Shown here in pieces: positions 23,981-33,018 of a DNA stretch of 64,000 nucleotides. The DNA is from Gemmiger sp. An120 (GTDB lineage Bacteria; Bacillota; Clostridia; Oscillospirales; Ruminococcaceae): assembly GCF_002160955.1 (NCBI RefSeq), contig NZ_NFLN01000006.1, forward strand, positions 1 through 64,000, in the 5' to 3' direction. The notes below the pieces were generated by a model. That model saw only the letters and a list, made by a program, of their open reading frames with translations, did not search any database and was not told the origin of the DNA. Positions within the stretch are counted from its first letter, which is position 1. Every line of letters starts with the position of its first letter. Both the position numbers and the translations under genes were made by a program.

Positions 23981-26946
23981 TACGGCAGGATATAGAAGCC
24001 CCAGCTGGGCATCCAGAGCAGGCTGCGGGCCCAGCCCTCGCTGACCGGCACGCCTGCCAGCGCGGGATAGAACCAGACAAACAGCACGGCAGCCAGGGCC
24101 ACCATTGCCACGGCCAGCCCGCGGGCCAGCTGCGGGCGGCGGCGTTCCAGCCGGGCCAGCCAGAGCAGCAGCGCCAGCAGCGTAAAGCCCAGGCTGGGGA
24201 AGTAGTGATACAGGAAGGTACACCGGGTAACCAGCACCCAGGGCAGCAGCTGGGCCAGGAACAACACCCCCACAAAGGCGCCGCGGCGGCTGCCCTTGCC
24301 GCAGAGGATGCGGCGGCCCACCGCCAGCAGCGCGGCCAGGCCGCCCCACCAGACCACCGGATTGCCCAGCACCGCAATGCTGGCGTAGGTGCCTTGGGGC
24401 AGGCCGCTGCCCATATAGTACCACACCGGGCGCAGCATCAGCGGCCAGGTGTACCAGCGGGATTCAAAGGAATGGGTGGCCACCAGCTGGCTGTGGTACC
24501 GGAACATGGACATCTGGCACTCCCACCAGTCGGCCAGGCCGAAGGAGGGATCCCGCCACACGTAGGGCAGGTAGCTGGCCAGGTAGATGACCAGCGGCAC
24601 CGCCACGAAGAATACCACACCGCCGCCGATGGCCAGCGCGGCCTCCCGGCCAAAATCCGGCTGCTGCTGCCGCCAGCGGGCATACAATACCCAGAAGTAG
24701 ACCACCGCCAGCCCGGCCCCGGCGTAGATGCCGGTCCATTTGCTGGCGCAGCCCAGGCCGAACGCCACACCGCACAGGGCCATGGGCAGGATTGCCGCCC
24801 GCACCCCTTTCTGCAGCACCGTCTGGGCGTACCAGAGCATAAAATAGGCGCCCAGCAGGATAAAGAAGGTCACATACACGTCGATGGTGGCGATGCGGCT
24901 TTGGGTGAACCGCATGAAGTCCAGCCCGAAGAGCGCCGCCCCCACCAGGGCCAGCCAGGGCCGGCGGGTCAGCCGGCGGCCCAGCAGATAGAACAGCGGC
25001 ACCATCGCCGCGCCGAACAGCGCCCCGGCCACCCGCCAGCCGAAGCCGTTCATCCCGAACACCGCGATGCCCAGCATGATGAACACCTTGCCCAGGGGCG
25101 GGTGGGTGGTTTCGTAGACGCTCATCTTGTGCAGCATCTCGTAACCGGTGCGGCCGTGGTAGATCTCGTCAAAGTACATGCTGTTCAGCTGGCTGATGCT
25201 ATCCGGCACCAGCGCCTGCTCGTCGCACAGGGCACCGCCGCCGCTCACCGGCAGCAGCGCGCCGTCGGCATCCCGGAAAGCGATCTCCATGATCGCGCCG
25301 TTTTCCACCGTCACGGTCACCTCTCCGGTGGCCGATGCGGTATAGGCGTTCCACTTGAAGGTGGTACCGTGGCCCAGCTCCTGCTGCACCAGCACCTGAC
25401 CGGAAGAGTCGGTCACCGTCAGGTTACCGCCGGTGGAGATGCCCGCATACAGCCAAATCTGGGATGCCTGCCCCTCCACTGTGACCGTTTCGGTAACGGT
25501 GGTGCCGGAGGCATCCAGCGGGTTTTCCGGGGCGGTGGTGTCGCCCAGATACACAAGGCCCAGCACCAGCGCGGCCAGGGTGAGCCCGCCTAAAGCGGCC
25601 CATTCCCATTTGGCCCAGACAGGCTGGGGGGCCGGGGCGGCCCAGACCTCCCGCCGGGGCCGCATATGAATCTGGCAGACCCGGCCGGTAAGCAGCAGCC
25701 GCCCGGCCTCCAGGGCCAGCAGTACGAAGCAGACGGTTTCGGCCAGGCCGGCAAACCGCACCAGCAGCACCGCCTGGGCGCTGGACAGGAATTCGTCGCT
25801 GGTGCCCACGCTGGAATAGACAATGGCCAGATTCAGCAGGCTGGTCAGCGACAGGCCCGCCGCCGCCCCCAGCAGCCGACGGTCGCCCCATTTGGCGCTG
25901 GCGGCGATGGCCAGCAGCACCGCCGGGATCAGGTACCGCTCATGCATCCGGTGGGACACGGTAAAGATGGCCGCCGCATACACCGCAGCCAGGGTCAGCG
26001 GGCAGAAATGGCCCCGCCGGGCTGCCTGCCAGCCCAGCCAGCACAGGCCCAGGGTGGCCAGTACAATCCCCAGGGTGCCCCACTGCTGCCAGGTAAGCGG
26101 ACCCAGGCGGGCGGTCTGATCCACCCAGTTGCCGCCCAGCGCCGCCCACAGGTTAAAGCCGTTGACGGTGGCATAGGGGTAGCTCTGAGAGGTGCCGAAA
26201 TATTTCTGCACCAGCCAGACCGGGCTTTTGCCGCAGGCAAGCCCCGCCAGCACGGTGGGGGCCAGGGCGATCACCGCCCCCAGCGCGGTGCGGCCCAGAG
26301 CCCGCAGCCGGGCCTGGGCATCCCGGGGCTGGCCGGGCGCGGGGATCACTGCCGGCTGCAAGAAGCATACCGCCAGCACCGGGCCCAGCAGCAGCGCCTG
26401 GGGTTTGAGCGCCAGGGCAAAACCGTAGGCAAGGGCCGCGGGCAGGCGGCGCCGGCGGCTCAGCAGCCAGAAGCAGAGCACCAGCGGCAGCACAAACAAC
26501 CCGTCCACCTGTTTCCAGACAGCGGTATCAAACAGCAGCGGCGGGCAGAACGCCAGAAACGCCGCGGCCCGCAGCGCCACCCGCTTATTGTACCGGCAGC
26601 CGCTGCCGATCCGGTATACCAGCCAGATCAGCACCCCGTCCGCCGCGATGGGCAGCGCGCAGAGCAGCAGCCGGGCCGCCCCGCCGCCGGTATCCAGGCC
26701 CAGCGCCCGAATCAGCAGGCCGGGTATCCCCAGCCAGAGCATATACAAAGGGGGATAATCCGCAAAATAATCCGCAGCGTAAAATTCAAACGGCCCTACT
26801 TCGGCCATGCGCAGCGCCCAGGCGGTAAAGCAGTTCATGTCGTAGCTGTACCCTTCGGTCAGCACGACCAGCACCGCCCGCACCAGCACCGCTGCCGCCA
26901 GCACCGCCGCCAGCGGCCAGAAAATGTTGGATTTGCGTTGTTCCAT
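23980..26946 (-). CDS. double-module PMT-like membrane glycosyltransferase
   Basis: 988 residues. N-terminal half: GT-C fold membrane transferase with an early acidic loop (YSYDMNCFTAWA...YFADYPPLY). Middle, about residues 455-600: an extracytoplasmic beta domain (TVTETVTVEGQASQIW...). C-terminal half: a second GT-C module resembling protein O-mannosyltransferase (MYFDEIYHGRTGYEM with the catalytic Asp-Glu; THPPLGK; RIATIDVYVTF). Expected to move sugars from polyprenyl-phosphate donors to protein or glycan outside the membrane. Start ATG 26946 with GAGG seven bases upstream. Monocistronic. Two active-site-bearing halves in one chain is notable. Confidence 0.82.
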   Translation of the reverse strand: MEQRKSNIFWPLAAVLAAAVLVRAVLVVLTEGYSYDMNCFTAWALRMAEVGPFEFYAADYFADYPPLYMLWLGIPGLLIRALGLDTGGGAARLLLCALPIAADGVLIWLVYRIGSGCRYNKRVALRAAAFLAFCPPLLFDTAVWKQVDGLFVLPLVLCFWLLSRRRRLPAALAYGFALALKPQALLLGPVLAVCFLQPAVIPAPGQPRDAQARLRALGRTALGAVIALAPTVLAGLACGKSPVWLVQKYFGTSQSYPYATVNGFNLWAALGGNWVDQTARLGPLTWQQWGTLGIVLATLGLCWLGWQAARRGHFCPLTLAAVYAAAIFTVSHRMHERYLIPAVLLAIAASAKWGDRRLLGAAAGLSLTSLLNLAIVYSSVGTSDEFLSSAQAVLLVRFAGLAETVCFVLLALEAGRLLLTGRVCQIHMRPRREVWAAPAPQPVWAKWEWAALGGLTLAALVLGLVYLGDTTAPENPLDASGTTVTETVTVEGQASQIWLYAGISTGGNLTVTDSSGQVLVQQELGHGTTFKWNAYTASATGEVTVTVENGAIMEIAFRDADGALLPVSGGGALCDEQALVPDSISQLNSMYFDEIYHGRTGYEMLHKMSVYETTHPPLGKVFIMLGIAVFGMNGFGWRVAGALFGAAMVPLFYLLGRRLTRRPWLALVGAALFGLDFMRFTQSRIATIDVYVTFFILLGAYFMLWYAQTVLQKGVRAAILPMALCGVAFGLGCASKWTGIYAGAGLAVVYFWVLYARWRQQQPDFGREAALAIGGGVVFFVAVPLVIYLASYLPYVWRDPSFGLADWWECQMSMFRYHSQLVATHSFESRWYTWPLMLRPVWYYMGSGLPQGTYASIAVLGNPVVWWGGLAALLAVGRRILCGKGSRRGAFVGVLFLAQLLPWVLVTRCTFLYHYFPSLGFTLLALLLWLARLERRRPQLARGLAVAMVALAAVLFVWFYPALAGVPVSEGWARSLLWMPSWGFYILP

Positions 26947-27095
26947 GATGCACCTCACAGTCCGCACAACTGGGACAAGTATACCACAAATCCCCTGCCG
27001 GGTACAGGCGAAACGGCCCGCATCCCGGCGAAAAGGCTGTGAAACTTTTCCTGTATGGATACGAACCGGCCCGGCAGGCTATTGCATGCGGACAC

Positions 27096-27131
27096 AAAAA
27101 GCGGACGGTTTCCGCAAAGGGAACCGTCCGC
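27096..27131 (-). terminator. intrinsic terminator after amt-PII gene
   Basis: GCGGACGGTTTCC/GGGAACCGTCCGC stem followed on the minus strand by TTTTT. Confidence 0.85.
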
Positions 27132-27168
27132 CCGGACAAGAAGTTTTATTCTGTTGAAAACAAACCGA

Positions 27169-28881
27169 TTATTCCACGTCCTGCAGCGCGGCAAAATCCT
27201 CTTCGCCGGTGCGGACCTTGACCACCCGCTGCACCCCGTAGACAAAGATCTTGCCGTCGCCCACGTGGCCGGTGTAAAGGGCTTTCTTGGCCGTTTCGAT
27301 CACGGCGTCCACCGGGATGCTGCTGACCACGATCTCCACCTTGATCTTGGGCAGCAGGGTGGCGTCCATCTCCACGCCCCGGTAGTACTCGCCCACACCC
27401 CGCTGGATGCCGCAGCCCATGACCTGGGTCACGGTCATGCCGGTGACGCCCAGCTGGTTCATGGCGGTTTTCAGTTCATCAAAGCGGGACAGCCGGGCAA
27501 TGATGGTCACCTTGTACATGCCGGACGAAGCAGCCGGGTCGGCGGGTTCGGTGCGCACCACCGGCACCGCGGCTGTCTGCCGGTGCTCGCCGGCCTTTTC
27601 GTAATCGTCCTCGCCCAGATCGGTGTTTTCGTTCACGTCCAGCGCAGCGGACACATCGGTGATGGCAAAGCCGGAGTAGGCGCTGGCCAGGCCGTGTTCA
27701 TGGATATCCAGACCGTCGATCTCCACCTCGGCGGGAACCCGCAGGCCCACCAGATTATCGATCACCTTGAAGATGATGGTCATGGTCACCAGCACCCACA
27801 CGGCCACCGACACTACGCCCGCCAGCTGAACCAGCAGGAACCGGACCCCGCCGCCGTAGAACAGGCCGCCGTCGGTGGCAAACAGGCCCACGCAGATGGT
27901 ACCGAAGGCGCCGCAGACACCGTGTACCGACACCGCGCCCACGGGATCGTCAATTTTGGCTACCTTGTCAAAGAACTCCACCGCCAGCACCACCAGGATA
28001 CCGGCCATCAGGCCAATGAAGAACGCGCCCACCGGGCTGACCATGTCGCAGCCGGCGGTAATGGCCACCAGCCCCGCCAGGGTGCCGTTGAAGGCCATGG
28101 AGACGTCCGGCTTCTTATACCGAATCCAGGTAAAGAGCATGGTGGCGCAGGTGGCAACCGCCGCGGCCATGTTGGTGTTCATGAATACCAGCGAGGCGCT
28201 GAGCATGCTTTCGTCGCTGGAAAGGCTTACGGTGCTGGCGCCGTTGAAACCGAACCAGCAGAACCACAGGATAAACACACCGGTGGCCAGTGCGGTCAGG
28301 TTATGGCCGGGAATGGCCCGGGGCTTGCCGTCCTTGGTGTATTTGCCGATCCGGGGGCCCAGCATGGCGGCGCCGATGCAGGCGGTGATGCCGCCCACCA
28401 TATGCACCGCGGTGCTGCCCGCAAAGTCATGGAAGCCCAGGCTGGAAAGCCAGCCGCCGCCCCAGATCCAGTGGCCGGAAATGGGATAGACCACCATCGA
28501 AATCAGCGCGCTGTACAGGCAATAGGCCTTGAAGTTGGTGCGTTCCGCCATTGAGCCGGACACGATGGTGGCGGCGGTGGCGCAGAACACGGTCTGGAAA
28601 ATCACATAGCACCACAGCGGCAGGGTGCCGAAATCATAGCTGCCCCGGATCAGCGGGTCCAGCCGGCCGATAAAAGCGCCCGCGCCGCCGAACATCAGGC
28701 CAAAGCCCACCAGCCAGTACAGCGGGGTACCGATACAAAAATCCATCAGGTTCTTCATCAGAATATTGCCGGTATTCTTGGCACGGGTCAGGCCCGCTTC
28801 ACAGAGCGAAAAACCCGCCTGCATAAAAAATACCATGGCCGCGCCCCACAGGGTCCACAATACGTCCGCAGAGTTGTACAT
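27169..28881 (-). CDS. ammonium transporter fused to PII signal protein (Amt-GlnB/K)
   Basis: 570 residues. Residues 1-400 are an 11-helix Amt/Mep/Rh channel with both pore histidines (GSTAVHMVGG, AVSVHGVCGAFGT). A linker of about 50 residues leads to a complete PII domain (455-570): MYKVTIIARL, T-loop GCGIQRGVGEYYRGVE, YTGHVGDGKIFV and C-terminal RTGEEDF. PII normally plugs Amt when nitrogen is plentiful; here the plug is covalently attached. Tyr46 of the T-loop is present but position 51, the uridylylation tyrosine of enteric GlnB/K, is Met (residue 505). ATG 28881 is chosen since AGGAGG is eight bases upstream; ATG 28887 is too close. Terminator follows. Confidence 0.93.
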   Translation of the reverse strand: MYNSADVLWTLWGAAMVFFMQAGFSLCEAGLTRAKNTGNILMKNLMDFCIGTPLYWLVGFGLMFGGAGAFIGRLDPLIRGSYDFGTLPLWCYVIFQTVFCATAATIVSGSMAERTNFKAYCLYSALISMVVYPISGHWIWGGGWLSSLGFHDFAGSTAVHMVGGITACIGAAMLGPRIGKYTKDGKPRAIPGHNLTALATGVFILWFCWFGFNGASTVSLSSDESMLSASLVFMNTNMAAAVATCATMLFTWIRYKKPDVSMAFNGTLAGLVAITAGCDMVSPVGAFFIGLMAGILVVLAVEFFDKVAKIDDPVGAVSVHGVCGAFGTICVGLFATDGGLFYGGGVRFLLVQLAGVVSVAVWVLVTMTIIFKVIDNLVGLRVPAEVEIDGLDIHEHGLASAYSGFAITDVSAALDVNENTDLGEDDYEKAGEHRQTAAVPVVRTEPADPAASSGMYKVTIIARLSRFDELKTAMNQLGVTGMTVTQVMGCGIQRGVGEYYRGVEMDATLLPKIKVEIVVSSIPVDAVIETAKKALYTGHVGDGKIFVYGVQRVVKVRTGEEDFAALQDVE

Positions 28882-28887
28882 ACACAT

Positions 28888-29108
28888 TTCCTCCCTCGTT
28901 ATGCCCCGCAGATGCGGCTGTTCGGGCGGCGCTTGCCTGCCGCCGCGCCCCTCCGCGCGGGTCCTGATCGGGGATGCACGCCGCCCCAAGGGGTAAGGGC
29001 GGCTTTGTGCATCCAGCGCCTCGGGCCGAACGAGGCCCGGGCTCCGCGGCCCGGAAAAAGAAAACAGCAGGGGCGCTGAGGTCGGCCCCTCAGCGCCCTT
29101 GCTGTTTA
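28888..29108 (-). other. structured 5' leader of the amt-PII transcript
   Basis: No ORF fits. In transcript order: a terminator-like hairpin (29063-29106: 19-nt arms AACAGCA...GCTGAGG/CCTCAGC...TGCTGTT, hexaloop GGCCGA) followed by TTTTCTTTTT; a hairpin of GGGCCTCG/CGAGGC type; a two-tier hairpin GGATGCAC-GCCGCCC/GGGCGGC-GTGCATCC; and a GGCGGC/GCCGCC hairpin before the ribosome site. The first hairpin lies within a few bases of the predicted start of transcription. It could be the cysS terminator, an attenuator for amt, or both. Confidence 0.6.
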
Positions 29109-29115
29109 TGCGTGT

Positions 29116-29145
29116 AGTATACGCCGATGGACAGGCAGTTGTCAA
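29116..29145 (-). promoter_or_regulatory. promoter for amt-PII
   Basis: Consensus -35 TTGACA (29140-29145), 18-bp spacer, TATACT (29116-29121). It lies between the cysS stop and the terminator-like hairpin. Confidence 0.75.
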
Positions 29146-29221
29146 TCAGCATTTCCACGGGATTTTTTCACGTTACTGTGTGAAATTTCTTCATCTGTGT
29201 GTCTGTGACGCACACCGTTGC

Positions 29222-30622
29222 TCAGGCCCGGGTGACCTTGGGGCCCTGGGGGGTATCCTCCACCACCCAGCCAAGGGCGGTGATCTGTGCCCGCAGGGCG
29301 TCGGCGGTAGCCCAGTCCTTCGCCTTCTTGGCGGCGGCACGCTGCTCCACCAGGGCGGTGACCTCGGCGGGCACCTCGTCCTCTTTCTTACGGTTGTACA
29401 AAAGGCCCAGCACGCCGGTCAGCTCATCAAAGGCCTTGGCGGCTTCCTCCAGCGCGCCCTTGGAGGCGGCGGGGGCCAGGGTGTTGATCTGGCGCACAAA
29501 GTCGAACAGGGCGGCCAGCGCGTCGGGGGTGTTCAGGTCGTCGTCCATGGCGGTATCGAACTTCTCCCGCACGGCGGCGGCCTTTTCTTTCAGGGTCTCC
29601 TCCCCCTCGGCCGGGGCGTTCTTGATGGCAAAGTCCAGGTTATCCCGGCAGGTGTACAGGCGTTCCAGGCTGCTCTTGCAGCTTTCGATCAGCTCCACGG
29701 TGTAGTTCAGCGGCATGCGGTAGCCGGCGCTGAGCATAAAGTACCGGATGGGCTCGTAGCCGTACTTGTCGGCGATCTCCCGCACGGTGAAGAAGTTGCC
29801 CGCGCTCTTGCTCATCTTGCGGTTGTCGATGTTCAAGAAGCCGTTGTGCATCCAGTAGCGGCTGAACTCGCAGCCGTTGGCGCACTCGGACTGGGCGATC
29901 TCGTTTTCATGATGGGGGAAGATCAGGTCCTGGCCGCCGCAGTGCAGGTCGATGGTCTTGCCCAGATGGGTGCGGGCCATGGCGCTGCACTCGATATGCC
30001 AGCCGGGACGGCCCGGGCCGTAGGGGCTGGGCCAGGCGGGCTCGCCGGGCTTGGCGGCTTTCCAGATGGCAAAGTCCGCCGGATCCTCTTTCAGGTCGTC
30101 GTCCATCTGGCTGCGCAGTTCCCGGTTGCCGCTTTCCAGATCCTCCAGGTTCAGGTGGCTGAGCTTGCCGTACTCCTTGAACTTGCGGGCCCGGAAGTAC
30201 ACATCCCCGTTGCGGGCCACATAGCCGTAGCCCTTGTCGATGATATCGGCCACGATGTCCAGGATCTGGTCGATGTGCTCGGTGGCGCGGGGCTGCACGG
30301 TGGGAGGCAGGGCGTTCAGCCCGGCGGCGTCCTTTTTGTACTCGGCCTCAAAGCGGCGGGCCACCTCCTGCATGGAGGTGCCCTCCTCCTGGCCCTTCTT
30401 GATCAGCTTGTCGTCGATGTCGGTGATGTTGGACACATACAGCACCTTGTTGCCCCGGTATTCCAGGTACCGGCGCAGGGTGTCAAAGACGATCAGCGGC
30501 CGGGCGTTGCCGATGTGGATGTAGTTGTAGACGGTGGGGCCGCACACATAGATCCGGTATTCGCCGGGGGTCTGGGGGACAAACTCCTCCTTGGTGCGGG
30601 TGAGGGTGTTGAAGATCTTCAC
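29222..30622 (-). CDS. cysS: cysteinyl-tRNA synthetase
   Basis: Charges tRNA-Cys. 466 residues, class I synthetase of normal length: CGPTVYNYIHIGNARP (zinc cysteine and HIGH motif), LHCGGQDLIFPHHENEIAQ (zinc ligands) and KMSKSAGN. GTG 30622 is preferred (AAAGGAG about ten bases upstream) over GTG 30631, which directly abuts the ribosome site. Expression is controlled by the T-box leader immediately upstream. Confidence 0.96.
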   Translation of the reverse strand: MKIFNTLTRTKEEFVPQTPGEYRIYVCGPTVYNYIHIGNARPLIVFDTLRRYLEYRGNKVLYVSNITDIDDKLIKKGQEEGTSMQEVARRFEAEYKKDAAGLNALPPTVQPRATEHIDQILDIVADIIDKGYGYVARNGDVYFRARKFKEYGKLSHLNLEDLESGNRELRSQMDDDLKEDPADFAIWKAAKPGEPAWPSPYGPGRPGWHIECSAMARTHLGKTIDLHCGGQDLIFPHHENEIAQSECANGCEFSRYWMHNGFLNIDNRKMSKSAGNFFTVREIADKYGYEPIRYFMLSAGYRMPLNYTVELIESCKSSLERLYTCRDNLDFAIKNAPAEGEETLKEKAAAVREKFDTAMDDDLNTPDALAALFDFVRQINTLAPAASKGALEEAAKAFDELTGVLGLLYNRKKEDEVPAEVTALVEQRAAAKKAKDWATADALRAQITALGWVVEDTPQGPKVTRA

Positions 30623-30667
30623 GTTCTGCACGCTCCTTTTTCATTCAGCCGGGGCGGACCGCCAAAA

Positions 30668-30929
30668 CAAAACGCCGCCCCCGTCCGCCCTTTCGGGCAG
30701 ACGGAGGCGGCGAAAAGCCGCGGTTCCACTCCGCATTGTTTACTCATTGCCGCCGGTAACGGGGCGATCCGCAGAGGGCTACCGGGCCGAAACCGGCCGT
30801 TCACCCTCCGTGCTCTCGGGCGCACTTCCCGCGGCAGCCTGCCCCGAGGGGGCTTGCAGCCCATGGCCCCCTCTCTCTGTTGGTTGCTTGCCGGGTACTC
30901 TGCCCGATCCAGACGCATTTGTTCTGTGT
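30668..30929 (-). ncRNA. T-box leader (tRNA-Cys responsive) with terminator
   Basis: The T-box core GGAGTGGAACCGCGG (30718-30732, minus strand) is followed by a GC-rich terminator (CGCCGCC...GTCTGCCC/GGGCGGAC...GGCGGCG, about 30673-30712) ending in TTTTGTTTT. Stem I: CGGGC/GCCCG encloses an internal loop with AGTA on the 5' side and AAGTGC on the 3' side; TGC (30822-30824) is a cysteine codon and the likely specifier. The distal AGAGAG motif is also present. Uncharged tRNA-Cys would stabilise the antiterminator and allow cysS transcription. Confidence 0.92.
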
Positions 30930-30935
30930 ATTCCC

Positions 30936-30964
30936 ATTATACGGGCCGCAGCCGGGCAAGTCAA
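30936..30964 (-). promoter_or_regulatory. promoter for T-box-cysS
   Basis: TTGACT (30959-30964), 17-bp spacer, TATAAT (30936-30941). Confidence 0.85.
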
Positions 30965-30974
30965 GCGCCCGGTG

Positions 30975-31559
30975 TTATTTGGCCGTGTTGATGAACTGGC
31001 GGTTCTGCCAGATGTACTGCGCGCCGCTGAGCACCGTGACCAGCGCCACCAGCCAGCACAGCCCCTTGGAGACCCAGTAAAACGCCTGGTTGGCGGCCAT
31101 ACTGCCGCCCAGGCTCAAGGTCCCCAGGCCGAAGTAGTAGACCAGGATGGTGACCATCTGCAGCACGGTTTTGATCTTGCCCCACCAGTTGGCGGCGATG
31201 ACCTTGCCGCCGGGGGCGCTGGCCGCCACCATCCGCACGCCGGACACGGCGAATTCCCGGGCCAGGATCAGGGTGAGCACCACCGGGCTGCAGACCCCGT
31301 CCTTCATCATGTACAGAAAGGCGGTGGTGGTGAGCAGCTTATCGGCCAGCGGGTCGGCAAATTTGCCGAAATCGGTGACCAGGTGCCAGCGGCGGGCCAG
31401 GTAGCCGTCCAGAAAGTCGGTGAAACTGGCCACCGCGAACACCGCCCCCGCCAGGAAATATCCCGCGGGCTGATAGGCCAGCAGAACCCCGCCGGCAAAC
31501 AGCATAAAGACGGGAACCAGCAGAATACGCACCAGGGTCAGTTTATTGGGAAGATTCAT
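30975..31559 (-). CDS. pgsA: CDP-diacylglycerol-glycerol-3-phosphate 3-phosphatidyltransferase
   Basis: Membrane enzyme making phosphatidylglycerol phosphate. 194 residues, usual size. MNLPNKLTLVRILLVPVF start and the complete CDP-alcohol phosphotransferase signature (DFLDGYLARRWHLVTDFGKFADPLADK, split over residues 48-74: DGxxAR...GxxxDxxxD). AAGGAG precedes the ATG. Last gene of the recA-recX-rimO-pgsA run; no terminator separates its stop from the cysS promoter. Confidence 0.95.
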   Translation of the reverse strand: MNLPNKLTLVRILLVPVFMLFAGGVLLAYQPAGYFLAGAVFAVASFTDFLDGYLARRWHLVTDFGKFADPLADKLLTTTAFLYMMKDGVCSPVVLTLILAREFAVSGVRMVAASAPGGKVIAANWWGKIKTVLQMVTILVYYFGLGTLSLGGSMAANQAFYWVSKGLCWLVALVTVLSGAQYIWQNRQFINTAK

Positions 31560-31579
31560 GGGAAACGCTCCTTATGACG

Positions 31580-31605
31580 AAAACCGCCCGGGAAAGCCCG
31601 GGCGG
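31580..31605 (-). terminator. terminator-like hairpin between rimO and pgsA
   Basis: CCGCCCGGG-CTTT-CCCGGGCGG then TTTT on the minus strand. It may reduce read-through into pgsA. Confidence 0.7.
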
Positions 31606-31612
31606 GTAGAAT

Positions 31613-32941
31613 TTACTCGGCGGATTCGACCGGCACGCCGTACAGGTCGTACAGATCGCTTTCTTCTATGAGTATATCATAAAATTCGCCGGGGTAAAGG
31701 GGCATTTCGCTGGAAACGCAGACATTTCCGTCGATCTCGGGGGCGTCGGCGGCGCTGCGGCAGAGGTACAGGCCGGTTTCCTCATCCACCCCGTCGCAGA
31801 TCACCCGCACCGTCTGGCCCACCCGGGCGGCCTGCTTTTCGCCCATGATGCGGCTTTGCAGGTCCATGATCCGGTCGGCCCGGCGCTGTTTTTCCTCTTC
31901 CTCGATCTGGCCGGGCATGGTGGCGGCCACGGTGTTCTCCTCGGCGCTGTAGGCAAAGCAGCCCAGCCGGTCGAACCGCACATCGTGCACAAACTGGCAC
32001 AGTTCCTCAAACTGTTCCTCGCTCTCGCCGGGGAAGCCCGCGATCAGGGTGGTGCGCAGCACGATATCCGGGATGGCCGCCCGCAGCCGGGCGATGGCGC
32101 TGTCCACAGCGGCCCGGCCGCCCTTGCGGTTCATGCCTTTCAGAATCTCGTCGTTGCAGTGCTGGATGGGCAGATCCAGATACTTGACCACCTTGTCGCA
32201 GGAGGCCAGCGTTTCGATGAATTCATCGGTGATGCGCTCCGGATAGGCATAGAGCAACCGGATCCAGACCAGCCCCTCGATGGCGTTCAGCCCCCGCAGC
32301 AGCTCGCAGATCTGGTTTTTGCCCTGGTCGTCCCCGTAGGCGGTGGGGTCCTGGGCTACCACGATCAGTTCCTTGACCCCTTCCTCGGCCAGCCAGCGGG
32401 CCTCGGCCAGGCAGTCCTCCAGCGGACGGCTGCGCAGCGGGCCCCGGATCATGGGGATGGCGCAGTAATGGCAGCGGTTGTTGCAGCCCTCGGCGATCTT
32501 CAGATAGGCGAAGTGCCGGGGGGTGGAGATCACCCGGGCGCCGCCCAAAGCCAGAGCGGTCTTGGGGCCGTAGCTCTCCACCGTTTCGCCGCCGGCCACC
32601 CGCTCCAGAATGGCGGGCAGCGCCGCGTTGGAGCCGATGCCCACCACCGCGTCCACCTCGGGCATTTCCTCCCGGATCTGCTGACGGTACCGCTCGGCCA
32701 GGCAGCCGGTGACGATCACCTTCAGGTTCGGGTTTTCCTCCTTGTAGGCGCAGACGGTCAGGATGGTTTCGATGGCTTCCGCCTTGGCGCTTTCGATAAA
32801 GCCGCAGGTGTTGATGATGACCGCGTCGGCTTCCCGGGGTTCGGCCACGGTGGTGTGGCCCGCCCGCAGCAGGCTGTGGCAGAATACATCCGCGTCCACC
32901 TGATTTTTCGGGCAGCCCAGCGAGATCACGGCAATTTTCAT
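31613..32941 (-). CDS. rimO: ribosomal protein S12 methylthiotransferase RimO
   Basis: Radical-SAM enzyme adding a methylthio group to the conserved Asp of ribosomal protein S12. 442 residues: N-terminal UPF0004 domain with cluster cysteines (SLGCPKNQVD; NTCGFIESAK; TGCLAERY), radical-SAM CxxxCxxC in CNNRCHYCAIP, and C-terminal TRAM domain. GCPKNQVD and the YLDLPIQHCNDEIL motif separate it from MiaB. Start ATG 32941 after GGGAGG. Confidence 0.95.
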   Translation of the reverse strand: MKIAVISLGCPKNQVDADVFCHSLLRAGHTTVAEPREADAVIINTCGFIESAKAEAIETILTVCAYKEENPNLKVIVTGCLAERYRQQIREEMPEVDAVVGIGSNAALPAILERVAGGETVESYGPKTALALGGARVISTPRHFAYLKIAEGCNNRCHYCAIPMIRGPLRSRPLEDCLAEARWLAEEGVKELIVVAQDPTAYGDDQGKNQICELLRGLNAIEGLVWIRLLYAYPERITDEFIETLASCDKVVKYLDLPIQHCNDEILKGMNRKGGRAAVDSAIARLRAAIPDIVLRTTLIAGFPGESEEQFEELCQFVHDVRFDRLGCFAYSAEENTVAATMPGQIEEEEKQRRADRIMDLQSRIMGEKQAARVGQTVRVICDGVDEETGLYLCRSAADAPEIDGNVCVSSEMPLYPGEFYDILIEESDLYDLYGVPVESAE

Positions 32942-33018
32942 AGGTACCTCCCTGTACAGCGACACCGCACCACCCCTGCGGGCCGTGCGGCATCGGATCG
33001 TGCTTGTTTGATGCGGGG

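Noticed and set aside
28888-29145. N-terminal extension of the ammonium transporter
   Set aside because: The open frame continues upstream but crosses the promoter and hairpins, lacks a ribosome site and has no Amt similarity.
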